Origin: Roseovarius tolerans
Lineage (GTDB): Bacteria > Pseudomonadota > Alphaproteobacteria > Rhodobacterales > Rhodobacteraceae
DNA length: 64,000 bases
Direction of reading: 5' to 3'
Assembly: GCF_900109855.1 (NCBI RefSeq)
Contig: NZ_FOBO01000003.1
Coordinates: 224,257-288,256, forward strand
Positions 1 to 8,260 of the stretch are shown here, one piece after another. How positions within the stretch are numbered: position 1 is the stretch's first letter; each line of letters opens with the position of its first letter. The notes under the pieces were generated by a model. The model did no database searches. It had not been told where the DNA came from and worked only from the letters and a program-made list of their open reading frames with translations. Made by a program: the position numbers and the translations under genes.

Positions 1-783
1 CTTGGCGTTACGCGAGGTGGTCGAATTGCCGCCGAAGACGGTGGCGATGATCCGTTCGCCGCCGCGTTCGGCACTGGCGGTCAGGTTGAAGCCCGCCGCG
101 CGGGTATAGCCGGTCTTGATCCCGTCAGCGCCGCTGTAACTCTGGAGCAGGCGGCGATTGGTATGGCTGACAGAGCGCACTCCTGCATGGGTCGTGATGC
201 GTGAGAAGAGATTGTAATAATCGGGATAGTCGTAGAACAGGTGCCGCCCGAGGATCGTCATGTCGCGCGCGGTGGACAAGTGACCGCTCTCGGTCAGGCC
301 ATGGGCGTTCTTGAACGTGGTACGGGTCATGCCGAGCGCCTTGGCGGTGCGGTTCATGCGCCGGGCGAACTGTGCCTCGGAGCCCTCGATCGCCTCGGCG
401 AGAGCGGTGGCGGCGTCATTGGCGGATTTGACCGCCGCCGCGCGGATCAGGTAGCGCAGGGCGATGGTCTGGCCCGCGCGCAGACCGAGTTTGCTGGGCG
501 GTTCACTGGCCGCGAACTTGGAAATCCGCACCTTGTCATCAAGGCTGATCTCGCCGTTCTCGACCGCCTCGAACACGACATAGAGCGTCATCATCTTGGT
601 GAGAGAGGCCGGATGCAGTCGCGTATCGGCATTTCGTGCATAAAGCACCTTGCCGTTTCGCGCATCCATTACAAGACCTGCGTAGGGTGCCGCTGCCGCG
701 CTCAACGGCACGATCACCAACATCCAGAAGGTCGCGAACGCCACCAATCCCCAACGGATCGGCTGCCTGCCCCGTGTTTTCAT
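1..783 (-). CDS. D-alanyl-D-alanine carboxypeptidase (PBP5/DacF type), 3' end outside the window
   Basis: Low-molecular-weight penicillin-binding protein that trims the terminal D-Ala from peptidoglycan side chains in the periplasm. 261 codons are visible from the ATG at 783. A basic N-terminus and hydrophobic segment at about residues 11-32, ending SAAAA, look like a signal peptide or anchor. All three serine-peptidase motifs are present: SLTK (S60, K63), SAN (120-122) and KTG (223-225, in GIKTGYTR). The window edge removes the rest, which in this family usually includes a C-terminal beta-domain. The 250 bp upstream are AT-rich for this genome and hold no gene. Assignment is secure; which Dac paralogue it is cannot be told. 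Confidence 0.93.
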   Translation of the reverse strand, partial: MKTRGRQPIRWGLVAFATFWMLVIVPLSAAAAPYAGLVMDARNGKVLYARNADTRLHPASLTKMMTLYVVFEAVENGEISLDDKVRISKFAASEPPSKLGLRAGQTIALRYLIRAAAVKSANDAATALAEAIEGSEAQFARRMNRTAKALGMTRTTFKNAHGLTESGHLSTARDMTILGRHLFYDYPDYYNLFSRITTHAGVRSVSHTNRRLLQSYSGADGIKTGYTRAAGFNLTASAERGGERIIATVFGGNSTTSRNAK

Positions 784-1033
784 AGAACCGCTCTTTTACT
801 GCCTCGTGTCGCCGATTTTTCGGCTGACGTGTTTTATAATTTAACCATAGCACAAGAGGTTTTTCTTTTAAAGTATTCGTTTACAACGAGTTTTTGAACG
901 TGCCGCCCGGTACTGAGGCAACATGTAGTAGGTGTTGTCGGTTGGCCCTCAAGATGAACCTCGGAACCGGGAACAGCGGGGCTTGCATTTGTCAAAAGAC
1001 ATCTGTCCCGGGTCAGGGCGCCTGCCTGATTTT

Positions 1034-1801
1034 TCAGCGAGATTGTTCGTGCTCGTAGCGTTGCCGCGCGATGGCCTCGTTGCGGTCGGCCTTTTGCTGA
1101 TCGGCGAGGGCCTTTTCCACGTAGTTTAGATGGGCGTTGATCGCGGCGCGGGCGGCGTCGGGGTCGCGGGCCTGGATCGCGACATTGATCGCCCGGTGCT
1201 GATCGAGCAGGGCCCCGCGCGTGGTGCGTTGCTTGAACATCACCTGCCGATTGTAGAACACGCCCTCGCGCAGCAGCTGGAACATCGAGCGCATCATGTG
1301 CAGCATGATCACGTTATGGCTGGCCTCGATGATCGCCATGTGGAACTCGGCATCGAGCCGCGCCTCATCCGCCGGGTTGGTCTTTTTGTGTGCGGCTTCC
1401 ATCTTGTCCATGATGGTCTGGATCACCTGCAGATCGGTATCCGAGGCAAGGCGCGCGGCGCGGCAGGCGGCCAGCCCCTCGAGATCGCGGCGAAAGCCGA
1501 TATAATCGAACACCGCCTCGTCGTGGTCGGCGAAGAGCCGGATCAGCGCGTCGGAAAAGGCACTGCCGAGGACATCGGCCACGTAGATACCCGCCCCGGC
1601 GCGGGTGGTCAGCAGGCCCTTGTCCTGCAACTCGGCGATCGCCTCGCGCAGGGACGGGCGCGACACGCCCAGTTTGTCGGCCAATTCCCGCTCGGCGGGC
1701 AGGCGTTCGGCGGGGCGCAGGATGCCGCGCAGGATCAGTTTCTCGATCTGCCGTGTCACCGCGGTAGAGAGTTTCTCGGGTGTGACCTTTTGAAATGGCA
1801 T
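1034..1801 (-). CDS. FadR-subfamily GntR transcriptional regulator
   Basis: DNA-binding repressor or activator of the GntR/FadR class. Residues 1-70 form the winged helix-turn-helix (RLPAERELADKLGVSRPSLR is typical). Residues 85-235 form an FCD ligand domain with the usual metal ligands (DAEFH, then later DQH and NAH). The ATG at 1801 is chosen over an upstream in-frame TTG at 1840, because that extension would run through a 29-bp palindrome that looks like this regulator's operator. Such regulators in Rhodobacterales control lactate, glycolate or pyruvate-type genes, but no target operon lies beside it here; cobO is upstream on the same strand. Ligand unknown. Confidence 0.9.
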   Translation of the reverse strand: MPFQKVTPEKLSTAVTRQIEKLILRGILRPAERLPAERELADKLGVSRPSLREAIAELQDKGLLTTRAGAGIYVADVLGSAFSDALIRLFADHDEAVFDYIGFRRDLEGLAACRAARLASDTDLQVIQTIMDKMEAAHKKTNPADEARLDAEFHMAIIEASHNVIMLHMMRSMFQLLREGVFYNRQVMFKQRTTRGALLDQHRAINVAIQARDPDAARAAINAHLNYVEKALADQQKADRNEAIARQRYEHEQSR

Positions 1802-1815
1802 GCGCGCGCCCCTTG

Positions 1816-1844
1816 AAAATTGGTTATACGATATGACCAATTTT
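1816..1844. promoter_or_regulatory. 29-bp inverted repeat, probable FadR-family operator
   Basis: Arms AAAATTGGT (1816-1824) and ACCAATTTT (1836-1844) are perfect inverted repeats around an 11-nt partly symmetric spacer. The segment TGGTTATACGA (1821-1831) fits the FadR-class pattern TNGTNNNACNA. It lies 14 bp upstream of the regulator start codon, in a 64-bp gap that must also hold that gene's promoter, so negative autoregulation is the simple reading. Confidence 0.75.
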
Positions 1845-1865
1845 TCTTTGCGGCAAGCGGCGTGA

Positions 1866-2477
1866 TCAGAACTCGACCCCCGGCTGCGCCTTGACGCCCT
1901 GGCTGCGGAACGGGTGCTTGATCTCTTTCATCTCGCTGACGAGGTCTGCGAGGTCGATCAACTCGGGTTTGGCGCTGCGCCCGGTCAGCACGACATGTGT
2001 CATCGGCGGCTTTTCCTCCGCCAGAAACAGCAGCACGTCGTCGAGATCGAGATAGTCGTAGCGCAAGGCGATGTTGATCTCGTCCAGCAGCACCATCGAG
2101 TTGGCCTCGTCGCGGATCAGATCCTTGGCCTTTTCCCAGGCGGCCTGCGCCATCTCGGTGTCGCGCTCGCGGTCTTGCGTCTCCCAGGTAAAGCCCTCGC
2201 CCATGGTGTGGAAAGCGCAGACATCGCTGAACCGGTCTTTCAGCAGCGTGCGCTCACCGCTTGGCATGCTGCCCTTGATGAACTGCACCACGGCGCATTG
2301 CATGCCGTTGCCAATGCAGCGCAGGATCATGCCGAAGCCGGAACTGCTCTTGCCCTTACCATTGCCGGTATGGACGATGATCAGGCCCTTTTCCTCGGTC
2401 TTGGTCGCCATGATCTTGTCGCGAGCGGCCTTTATGCGCTTCATCTTTTCCTTGTGGACTTCGGGGTCGAGGGCCAT
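1866..2477 (-). CDS. cobO: Cob(I)yrinic acid a,c-diamide adenosyltransferase
   Basis: Transfers the 5'-deoxyadenosyl group of ATP to the cobalt of corrinoids, a late step of adenosylcobalamin synthesis and of corrinoid salvage. 203 residues, normal for CobO/BtuR. The P-loop GNGKGKSS is near residues 38-45, followed by VVQFIKG and LLDEINIALRY, all standard for the family. The start fits MALDPEVHKEKM. No cobalamin riboswitch was recognised in the 247 bp upstream. bluB, which makes the lower ligand of B12, occurs 8 kb away in the ribosomal cluster, so the organism appears able to make or complete B12. Confidence 0.95.
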   Translation of the reverse strand: MALDPEVHKEKMKRIKAARDKIMATKTEEKGLIIVHTGNGKGKSSSGFGMILRCIGNGMQCAVVQFIKGSMPSGERTLLKDRFSDVCAFHTMGEGFTWETQDRERDTEMAQAAWEKAKDLIRDEANSMVLLDEINIALRYDYLDLDDVLLFLAEEKPPMTHVVLTGRSAKPELIDLADLVSEMKEIKHPFRSQGVKAQPGVEF

Positions 2478-2724
2478 GCGTTCTCTCCTGCGTCACGCTG
2501 CTTTGCGGGGGACTTTTGGCAGAGACGCGCGCGTGTGCAAGGGTTTTCGGCGCGCGTGGCACGCCTTCGTCTATCGTTTCGGGGGCAGGGTTCGGCATGA
2601 GCCATGCGATGATCCCTGTCCTTGCTTGCCGCCGCGATATACGGCTTGATAACGCGCGGTTTTGTCGCCAGAACAATCGCATCGCGAGCCCCGTCGGGTT
2701 TGCAGAGCCAAAAGGGCCAGAATC

Positions 2725-2889
2725 ATGGATTACAAGGCAGCAGGCGCGCCAAAGAAAGGCAGCAATGCCCCGCGTCACAAGGAGCATAACGCGCCCGGGT
2801 CGCAAAAGAACCCGTTCGGCAAGCGACCCACCAAGGAAGAACTTGTGGCGCGTCTAAAGGCCAAGGCGCAGGCCCCCAAGAAAGCCTAA
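2725..2889 (+). CDS. Small basic protein, 54 aa, unknown function
   Basis: Starts at ATG 2725 (MDYKAAGAPKKGSN) and gives a lysine-rich, low-complexity 54-residue protein with no membrane segment; the C-terminus EELVARLKAKAQAPKKA may be a short amphipathic helix. It overlaps the 3' end of the convergent acetyltransferase by 4 bp. The composition suggests a nucleic-acid- or ribosome-associated protein, but that is inference only. An upstream in-frame start at 2662 exists but would add arginine-rich sequence unlike a normal N-terminus. Confidence 0.6.
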   Translation: MDYKAAGAPKKGSNAPRHKEHNAPGSQKNPFGKRPTKEELVARLKAKAQAPKKA

Positions 2890-3359
2890 AGCGCTTTCTC
2901 CATGAAGATCGACGAGGGCGAGTTAGGGTAATCGCCGAAGGGCCCGCCGGGAGTGAAGCCGTGCCGGGCATAGAGACGGTGCGCGGCGTGCAGGACATTG
3001 CCGGTCTCCAATTTCAGCGCGGCAAGCCCAAGGTTGCGGGCCTCGCCTTCAATGCGGCGCAGGATCGCGTCGGCGACCCCGCGACCGCGCGCGGCCTCAT
3101 CTACGAACATGGATTTCACCTCGCCATAGCCGTCGCGCAGGGCAAGCGCGCCGGTGCCGAGGCAGGTCGTCCCTTCCATCGCCGTGAAAAACCGGATGTC
3201 CGGCGCGCAGAGCGCGTCTATGTCGAGAAAGAAATTGTCCTCGGGCGGGAACAGCGATTGCATCAGCGCGTGGCTTGCGGAGAGTAGCGCGGTCGCGTCT
3301 GGCCCTTTTGGGTCGGCGGGGATGATCCGGTAGGGCGTATCTGTGTCGAGTGCGGGCAT
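2886..3359 (-). CDS. GNAT-family N-acetyltransferase
   Basis: 157-residue single-domain GNAT protein. The acetyl-CoA binding motif A is seen as VKSMFVDEAARGRGVADAIL (R/Q-x-x-G-x-G/A type RGRGVA), followed by the motif B region LKLETGNVLHAAHRLYARHG. That pattern resembles small-molecule or amino-acid acetyltransferases related to phosphinothricin/PanZ-like families, but the substrate cannot be read from sequence. It is convergent with a small plus-strand gene (4-bp overlap) and divergent from smc. Confidence 0.85.
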   Translation of the reverse strand: MPALDTDTPYRIIPADPKGPDATALLSASHALMQSLFPPEDNFFLDIDALCAPDIRFFTAMEGTTCLGTGALALRDGYGEVKSMFVDEAARGRGVADAILRRIEGEARNLGLAALKLETGNVLHAAHRLYARHGFTPGGPFGDYPNSPSSIFMEKAL

Positions 3360-3551
3360 TTCGGGTTTCTCCGGCGGGGAACGCGGGCAAGGTTAGCATG
3401 CCCGCGACGCGGTGCAAGTGGCGCGATTTCAGCGAAAACCCGCAATATCGTGTGGATAAGTGACCTGATCGCCCCATATCCTGTGGTTGGTCGTTGACAG
3501 AATCGCGGCGGGCTGGTCACATTCTGCTTTGATGGAATCGCCAGACCCGAG

Positions 3552-6500
3552 GTGCGCGTGCAGTTCTCCAAACTCCGACTGACCGGCTTCAAGAGCTTTG
3601 TCGACCCGACCGACCTGATCATCGCCGATGGCCTGACCGGGGTGGTGGGGCCGAATGGCTGTGGCAAGTCGAACCTGCTGGAGGCGCTGCGGTGGGTGAT
3701 GGGCGAGAACCGCCCCTCGGCGATGCGCGGCGGCGGAATGGAGGATGTGATCTTTGCCGGGGCCGCGACCCGACCCGCCCGCAATTTCGCCGAGGTGGTG
3801 ATCCATCTCGACAATTCCGACCGGCTCGCCCCTGCCGGGTTCAACGATGCCGATCATCTGGAAATCGTGCGCCGGATCACTCGCGACGTGGGCAGCGCCT
3901 ACAAGGTCAACACCAAGGATGTGCGTGCCCGCGACGTGCAGATGCTCTTTGCCGATGCCTCGACCGGCGCGCATTCGCCTGCGCTGGTCCGGCAGGGGCA
4001 GATCTCGGAGCTGATCAACGCCAAGCCGAAATCGCGGCGGCGTATTCTGGAAGAGGCGGCGGGGATTTCCGGCCTCTATCAGCGCCGCCACGAGGCGGAG
4101 TTGAAGCTGCGCGCGGCGGAGACCAACCTGACCCGCGTCGATGATGTGGTCGAGCAGCTGGCCGCGCAATTGGCGCAACTGGCGCGGCAGGCCAAACAGG
4201 CGGCGCGCTATCGCCAGATTGGCGAGGAGTTGCGGCTGGCCGAGGGGTTGTTGCTCTACCGCCGTTGGAAAGAGGCGGATCAGGCGCGCGCGCGGGCTGA
4301 GGAGGACTTGCGCGAGCGCACCACGGCGGCGGCACGCGCCGAAGCGTCCGCGCGCGAGGCCGCCAAGGCGCGCACCAAGGCCGACGATGCTCTGCCTGCC
4401 TTGCGCGAGGAAGAGGCGATCGCGGGGGCAATCCTGCAACGGCTGACCGTGCAGCGCGACACCCTGTCGGAACAGGAGGCCAATGCCCGCGACCGGATCG
4501 AGACGCTGGAGGGGCGCATCGCGCAGCTTGCCCGTGATATCGAGCGCGAGACCGGCCTCAACCACGATGCGGGCGAGACGATCAAGCGCCTCGACTGGGA
4601 GGCGGCGGAGCTGGCCAAGGGGGCCGAGGGGCATGATGGGCGTCTGGAGGCCGCGCAGGAGGAGGCACGCGATGCCGCCCGCGTTTTGCAGGAGCGTGAA
4701 AGCGATCTGAGCCAGATGACCGAGGACATGGCGCGGCTCTCGGCGCGGCACCAATCGGCGCAGCGCCTGATCGAGGATTGTCGCAAGACGCTGGCGAAGA
4801 GCGAGACTGAGGCCGAACGCGCCCGCGCCACACAGGCCGGATCGCTCGAGGCGCTGCGCAAGGCCGAGACCGATCAGGCGGCGGCGGCCAAGGCCGAAGC
4901 CGAGGCGGTGGCGGCGGCTGAGGCCGCCGAGGCCGCGCTGGTGACCGCCGACGAGGCCCGCGCCGAGGCGCAGACCCGCGAGGCCGAGGCCCGCGCCGCG
5001 CGATCGGAGGCCGAGGGCGAGGTGAACGCCCTGCGAGCCGAGGTCACGGCGCTGGCGAAGCTGGTCGAGCGCGACACCGCCGAGGGTGGTCAGATCATGG
5101 ACCGTCTGCAAGTGCAGCAAGGCTTCGAAAAGGCGCTTGGCGCGGCGCTTGCCGACGACCTGCGCGCGGCCGAGGTCGGGGCCGATGGCCCCTCGGGCTG
5201 GACCATCCTGCCCGGATACCAGACGCCGCAGCCTCTGCCCGAGGGGGTCACTGCGCTGACCAACCACGTCTCGGTGCCCGAGGTTCTGGCGCGCCGCATG
5301 TCGCAGATCGGCTTGGTCGACGCCGAGGATGCGCCGCGTTTGCAGCCGCTGTTGAAACCCGGTCAGCGGCTGGTCAGCACAGAGGGCGATCTGTGGCGGT
5401 GGGATGGGTTCCGAGCCTGGGCCGAGGACGCGCCCTCGGCGGCCGCGTTGCGGCTACAGCAACTGAACCGGCTGGAAGAACTGAAGCAGCAGTTGGAGCA
5501 TGCCACCGCGCGCGCCGACGGGGCTATGCGCGCGCATGAGGCGCTGCGCGAGCAACTGGCGCACTGCACCGAGGAGGACCGCGCCGCGCGCGAGGCGCGC
5601 CGGTCGGCGGATGCCGCCGTCAACGAGGCCAATCGCGCGCTGAGCCGGGCCGAGGCAGACAGCAATCTTGCCGGGTCGCGGCTCGAATCCTCTGGCCTTG
5701 CGGTGACGCGCCACGAAGAGGAGGCGATGGCGGCGCGCACGGGGCTGGCAGAGGCCGAAAATGGGCTGTCCGGCCTGGGCGACCTGGAGGCAACGCGCGC
5801 CGATCTCGAAGATATCAAGATGACCGTCGAGGCCGCGCGCATGACGATGATGGCCAAGCGTTCGGCGGCAGATGAATTGCGCCGCGAGGGTGAGCGGCGA
5901 ACCCGCCGCAGCCAGGAGATTGCCAAGGAAATCAGCGGTTGGCGGCACCGGCTGGAGACCGCCGAGAAGCGCAGCGCCGAATTGGCAGAGCGCAAGGATG
6001 CATCAGAGGCGGAACTGGCCGAGGCGAGTGCGACGCCCGAGATCCTCGCCGCCAAACGCGCGGAACTGGGCGAAGAGATCTCCCGCAGCGAGGCGCGCCG
6101 GGCCGAGGCCGCCGATGCGCTCTCGACCGCCGAGGGGGCGGCCCGGCAGGCGGGGCTCGATGAACGCGAGGCCGAGCGGCAGGCATCGGAGGCCCGCGAG
6201 GCGCGAGCCCGCGCCGAGGCGCGCGTCGACGCCGCGCGCGAAACCCGCGATCTGGCCGCCGAGCGGATTGGCGAGGCCATGGATACCACGCCCGATGCCC
6301 TTCTCGAAAGCCTTGGGGCCGATCCTGACACCATGCCGGGATCGGATGCCATCGAGGCGGATGTGAACCGTCTGAAACGGCAGCGCGATGCGCTTGGTGC
6401 GGTCAACCTGCGCGCCGAAGAGGATGCCAAAGAGGTGCAGGAAGAACACGACACGCTGGTCACGGAAAAGGCCGATCTGGAAGAGGCGATCAAGACGCTG

Positions 6501-7013
6501 CGGGGCGGAATTGCCAGCCTCAACCGCGAGGGGCGCGAGCGCCTGCTGACCGCCTTCGAGCAGGTCAATTCCAACTTCACGCTGCTGTTCCGGCATCTTT
6601 TCGGCGGGGGTGAGGCCAATCTCGTACTGGTCGAGAGCGACGACCCGCTGGAGGCGGGGTTGGAGATCATGTGCCAGCCGCCAGGCAAGAAGCTCTCGAC
6701 GCTGAGCCTGCTGTCAGGCGGCGAGCAGACCTTGACCGCCTTGGCGCTGATCTTTGCGGTCTTCCTCGCCAATCCCGCGCCGATCTGCGTGCTCGACGAG
6801 GTGGACGCGCCGCTCGATGACGCCAATGTGACACGCTTCTGCGACCTGCTGGATGAAATGTGCCGCCGCACCGAGACGCGGTTCCTGATCATCACCCATC
6901 ACGCCGTGACGATGAGCCGGATGGACCGGCTATTCGGGGTGACGATGGCCGAGCAGGGGGTCAGTCAGCTTGTCTCGGTGGACCTCAAGAAGGCTGAAGC
7001 CATGGTGGCCTGA
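3552..7013 (+). CDS. smc: Chromosome segregation protein SMC
   Basis: ATPase of the SMC-ScpAB condensin that organises and segregates the chromosome. 1153 residues. N-terminal head with Walker A GPNGCGKS at 33-40; long coiled coils rich in Ala, Glu and Arg (about 170-500 and 670-1000); a hinge around 510-640; C-terminal head with signature LLSGGEQTLTAL, Walker B ICVLDEVDAPLDD and ITHHAVTM. Start is GTG 3552; a second GTG at 3558 would begin right before QFSKLRLTGFKSF and is equally credible. A weak -35 TTGACA at 3494-3499 lies upstream. scpA/scpB are not in the window. Confidence 0.96.
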   Translation: MRVQFSKLRLTGFKSFVDPTDLIIADGLTGVVGPNGCGKSNLLEALRWVMGENRPSAMRGGGMEDVIFAGAATRPARNFAEVVIHLDNSDRLAPAGFNDADHLEIVRRITRDVGSAYKVNTKDVRARDVQMLFADASTGAHSPALVRQGQISELINAKPKSRRRILEEAAGISGLYQRRHEAELKLRAAETNLTRVDDVVEQLAAQLAQLARQAKQAARYRQIGEELRLAEGLLLYRRWKEADQARARAEEDLRERTTAAARAEASAREAAKARTKADDALPALREEEAIAGAILQRLTVQRDTLSEQEANARDRIETLEGRIAQLARDIERETGLNHDAGETIKRLDWEAAELAKGAEGHDGRLEAAQEEARDAARVLQERESDLSQMTEDMARLSARHQSAQRLIEDCRKTLAKSETEAERARATQAGSLEALRKAETDQAAAAKAEAEAVAAAEAAEAALVTADEARAEAQTREAEARAARSEAEGEVNALRAEVTALAKLVERDTAEGGQIMDRLQVQQGFEKALGAALADDLRAAEVGADGPSGWTILPGYQTPQPLPEGVTALTNHVSVPEVLARRMSQIGLVDAEDAPRLQPLLKPGQRLVSTEGDLWRWDGFRAWAEDAPSAAALRLQQLNRLEELKQQLEHATARADGAMRAHEALREQLAHCTEEDRAAREARRSADAAVNEANRALSRAEADSNLAGSRLESSGLAVTRHEEEAMAARTGLAEAENGLSGLGDLEATRADLEDIKMTVEAARMTMMAKRSAADELRREGERRTRRSQEIAKEISGWRHRLETAEKRSAELAERKDASEAELAEASATPEILAAKRAELGEEISRSEARRAEAADALSTAEGAARQAGLDEREAERQASEAREARARAEARVDAARETRDLAAERIGEAMDTTPDALLESLGADPDTMPGSDAIEADVNRLKRQRDALGAVNLRAEEDAKEVQEEHDTLVTEKADLEEAIKTLRGGIASLNREGRERLLTAFEQVNSNFTLLFRHLFGGGEANLVLVESDDPLEAGLEIMCQPPGKKLSTLSLLSGGEQTLTALALIFAVFLANPAPICVLDEVDAPLDDANVTRFCDLLDEMCRRTETRFLIITHHAVTMSRMDRLFGVTMAEQGVSQLVSVDLKKAEAMVA

Positions 7014-7114
7014 GCACATTCACACACATCGACGACGTATTTTAACCTTTCCTTCACGTCGGCCCGGTGGTGTATTTTTGTTGCAATCCATTGCAGCAGA
7101 AGGAGGTGATCAGG

Positions 7115-7204
7115 CTGAATGAAAGCAATTTTCGAAAATGGATGGTCTTTCTGGCAGCGGGAACGCTGTTGGTCACGATTATCCGGCTTTTGACGGGACT
7201 TTGA
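7115..7204 (+). CDS. Possible small membrane protein downstream of smc
   Basis: An open frame here reads as a short polar N-terminus (NESNFRKW) and one hydrophobic helix (MVFLAAGTLLVTIIRLLTGL). A strong AAGGAGG precedes it at 7100-7106, but the start codon is unusual: CTG 7115 has good spacing, GTG 7106 overlaps the Shine-Dalgarno, and the nearest ATG (7119) is in another frame giving a 24-aa peptide. It ends 15 bp before the terminator hairpin. Evidence is the hydrophobic frame plus the ribosome site only. The remainder of the 7014-7392 gap holds the hairpin and no other gene. Confidence 0.3.
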   Translation: MNESNFRKWMVFLAAGTLLVTIIRLLTGL

Positions 7205-7219
7205 GTTCCTGAAAAAGAA

Positions 7220-7249
7220 GACCCTGCGGAGTTGGCGCTCCGCAGGGTC
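7220..7249. terminator. Rho-independent-type hairpin between smc and rpmE
   Basis: Perfect 12-bp stem GACCCTGCGGAG / CTCCGCAGGGTC with loop TTGGCG. A T-rich run (CGTTTT) follows on the plus strand and the complement of GAAAAAG follows on the minus strand, so it can end both the smc and the rpmE transcripts. Confidence 0.8.
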
Positions 7250-7392
7250 ACGTTTTCGGTGCTCAGACTGAAAACAACTTTCGAATGCTTGATATACTGC
7301 CGATTCATTAGCAAAAAGTAAAGCGCGCCCCGCACAAACAGAAAACGCCGCCCAGAAGGACGGCGTGATCACTCTTCGGTCTGCCCGTGGCT

Positions 7393-7614
7393 TCAGAAGC
7401 CGAGGCCAGCATACTTGTTCTTGAACTTCGACACGCGGCCGCCGGTGTCCATCAGGCGCGAGGAGCCGCCGGTCCAGGCCGGGTGCACCGAGGGGTCGAT
7501 GTCGAGCGAGAGCGTGTCGCCCTCGGCCCCGTAGGTCGAGCGCATCTGCACGACGGTGCCATCGGTCAGCTTGACGTCGATGAGGTGGTAATCGGGATGG
7601 ATTTCTTTTTTCAT
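7393..7614 (-). CDS. rpmE: 50S ribosomal protein L31
   Basis: 73-residue L31 beginning [10 protein letters not shown], with [21 protein letters not shown] near the end. The CxxC zinc pairs of the zinc-binding L31 form are absent, so this is the cysteine-free form. It is the last gene of the ffh-to-rpmE cluster, 11 bp after rplS, and is followed by a bidirectional terminator at 7220-7249. Confidence 0.96.
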   Translation of the reverse strand: MKKEIHPDYHLIDVKLTDGTVVQMRSTYGAEGDTLSLDIDPSVHPAWTGGSSRLMDTGGRVSKFKNKYAGLGF

Positions 7615-7625
7615 CTTGCCAGTCC

Positions 7626-8009
7626 TTACGCCGACTTGCCCTTGAGGGGCTTGTAATGGGTGTCTTCCGCGATGCGAGCCGATTTGCCACGGCGCGCGCG
7701 CAGGTAGTAGAGCTTGGCGCGGCGGACGCGGCCACGGCGCACCACCTCGATATGCTCGATATTGGTCGAATAGAGCGGGAACATGCGCTCCACGCCTTCG
7801 CCAAAGGAAATCTTGCGGACGGTGAACGAGCCTGCGATGCCCTTGCCGTTGTTGCGGCTGATGCAGACGCCTTCAAAGTTCTGCACACGGGTGCGCGTGC
7901 CTTCGGTCACCTTGTAGCCGACGCGGATCGTGTCGCCGGCCTTGAAATCGGGAATGGTTTTCCCGAGCGAGGCGATCTGTTCCGCCTCCAACTGAGCGAT
8001 AATATCCAT
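7626..8009 (-). CDS. rplS: 50S ribosomal protein L19
   Basis: 127-residue L19 at the 30S-50S interface. Family pattern is clear: [11 protein letters not shown] at the start, [18 protein letters not shown], then [20 protein letters not shown] and [14 protein letters not shown]. The C-terminal tail ([13 protein letters not shown]) is short. It sits in the conserved order rpsP-rimM-trmD-rplS, with a small ORF between trmD and rplS in this genome. Confidence 0.97.
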   Translation of the reverse strand: MDIIAQLEAEQIASLGKTIPDFKAGDTIRVGYKVTEGTRTRVQNFEGVCISRNNGKGIAGSFTVRKISFGEGVERMFPLYSTNIEHIEVVRRGRVRRAKLYYLRARRGKSARIAEDTHYKPLKGKSA

Positions 8010-8062
8010 CGCAATTCTCCTGATCTGCTTGCGGTTTTCCCCGCAAAGGTGGTTTGCGTCCC

Positions 8063-8248
8063 TCAGAGCTCTTGGTCTTCTTCCGGGTCCGCATGCCGCG
8101 CCCGCCAGAGATCAGGGTCGTCCTTGTCTTGTTCAGTCGTTTCCGCAGGCACCCCTCGGGGCCGAAGAAGGCCGGGTGGTGTGATGTGCCACAGAAACAC
8201 GCCCGGAACAGCGATGCCGATTCCAGACTGCGCGGTGTATAGGCGCAA
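8063..8248 (-). CDS. Small hypothetical protein between trmD and rplS
   Basis: 61-residue frame from TTG 8248, read in the same direction as its neighbours. It has a hydrophobic stretch [14 protein letters not shown] and a very acidic tail ([11 protein letters not shown], then ADPEEDQEL), so it could be a tiny single-pass membrane protein. No convincing Shine-Dalgarno precedes the TTG and a later start is possible. It fills the only sizeable gap in an otherwise tightly packed ribosomal cluster, which favours a real gene, but the family was not recognised. Confidence 0.45.
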   Translation of the reverse strand: MRLYTAQSGIGIAVPGVFLWHITPPGLLRPRGVPAETTEQDKDDPDLWRARHADPEEDQEL

Positions 8249-8260
8249 TCGGGGGGCGGA

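Noticed and set aside
2478..2724. Cobalamin riboswitch ahead of cobO
   Set aside because: No B12-box-like conserved segment could be found in the 247 bp.
3429..5267. 612-codon open frame antisense to smc
   Set aside because: Mirror frame of a GC-rich coiled-coil gene; Leu/Arg/Gly-rich composition, no family, and smc motifs are complete on the other strand.
7054..7335. 93-codon minus frame between smc and rpmE
   Set aside because: Crosses the terminator hairpin and has no ribosome site; the plus-strand hydrophobic frame is the better candidate.
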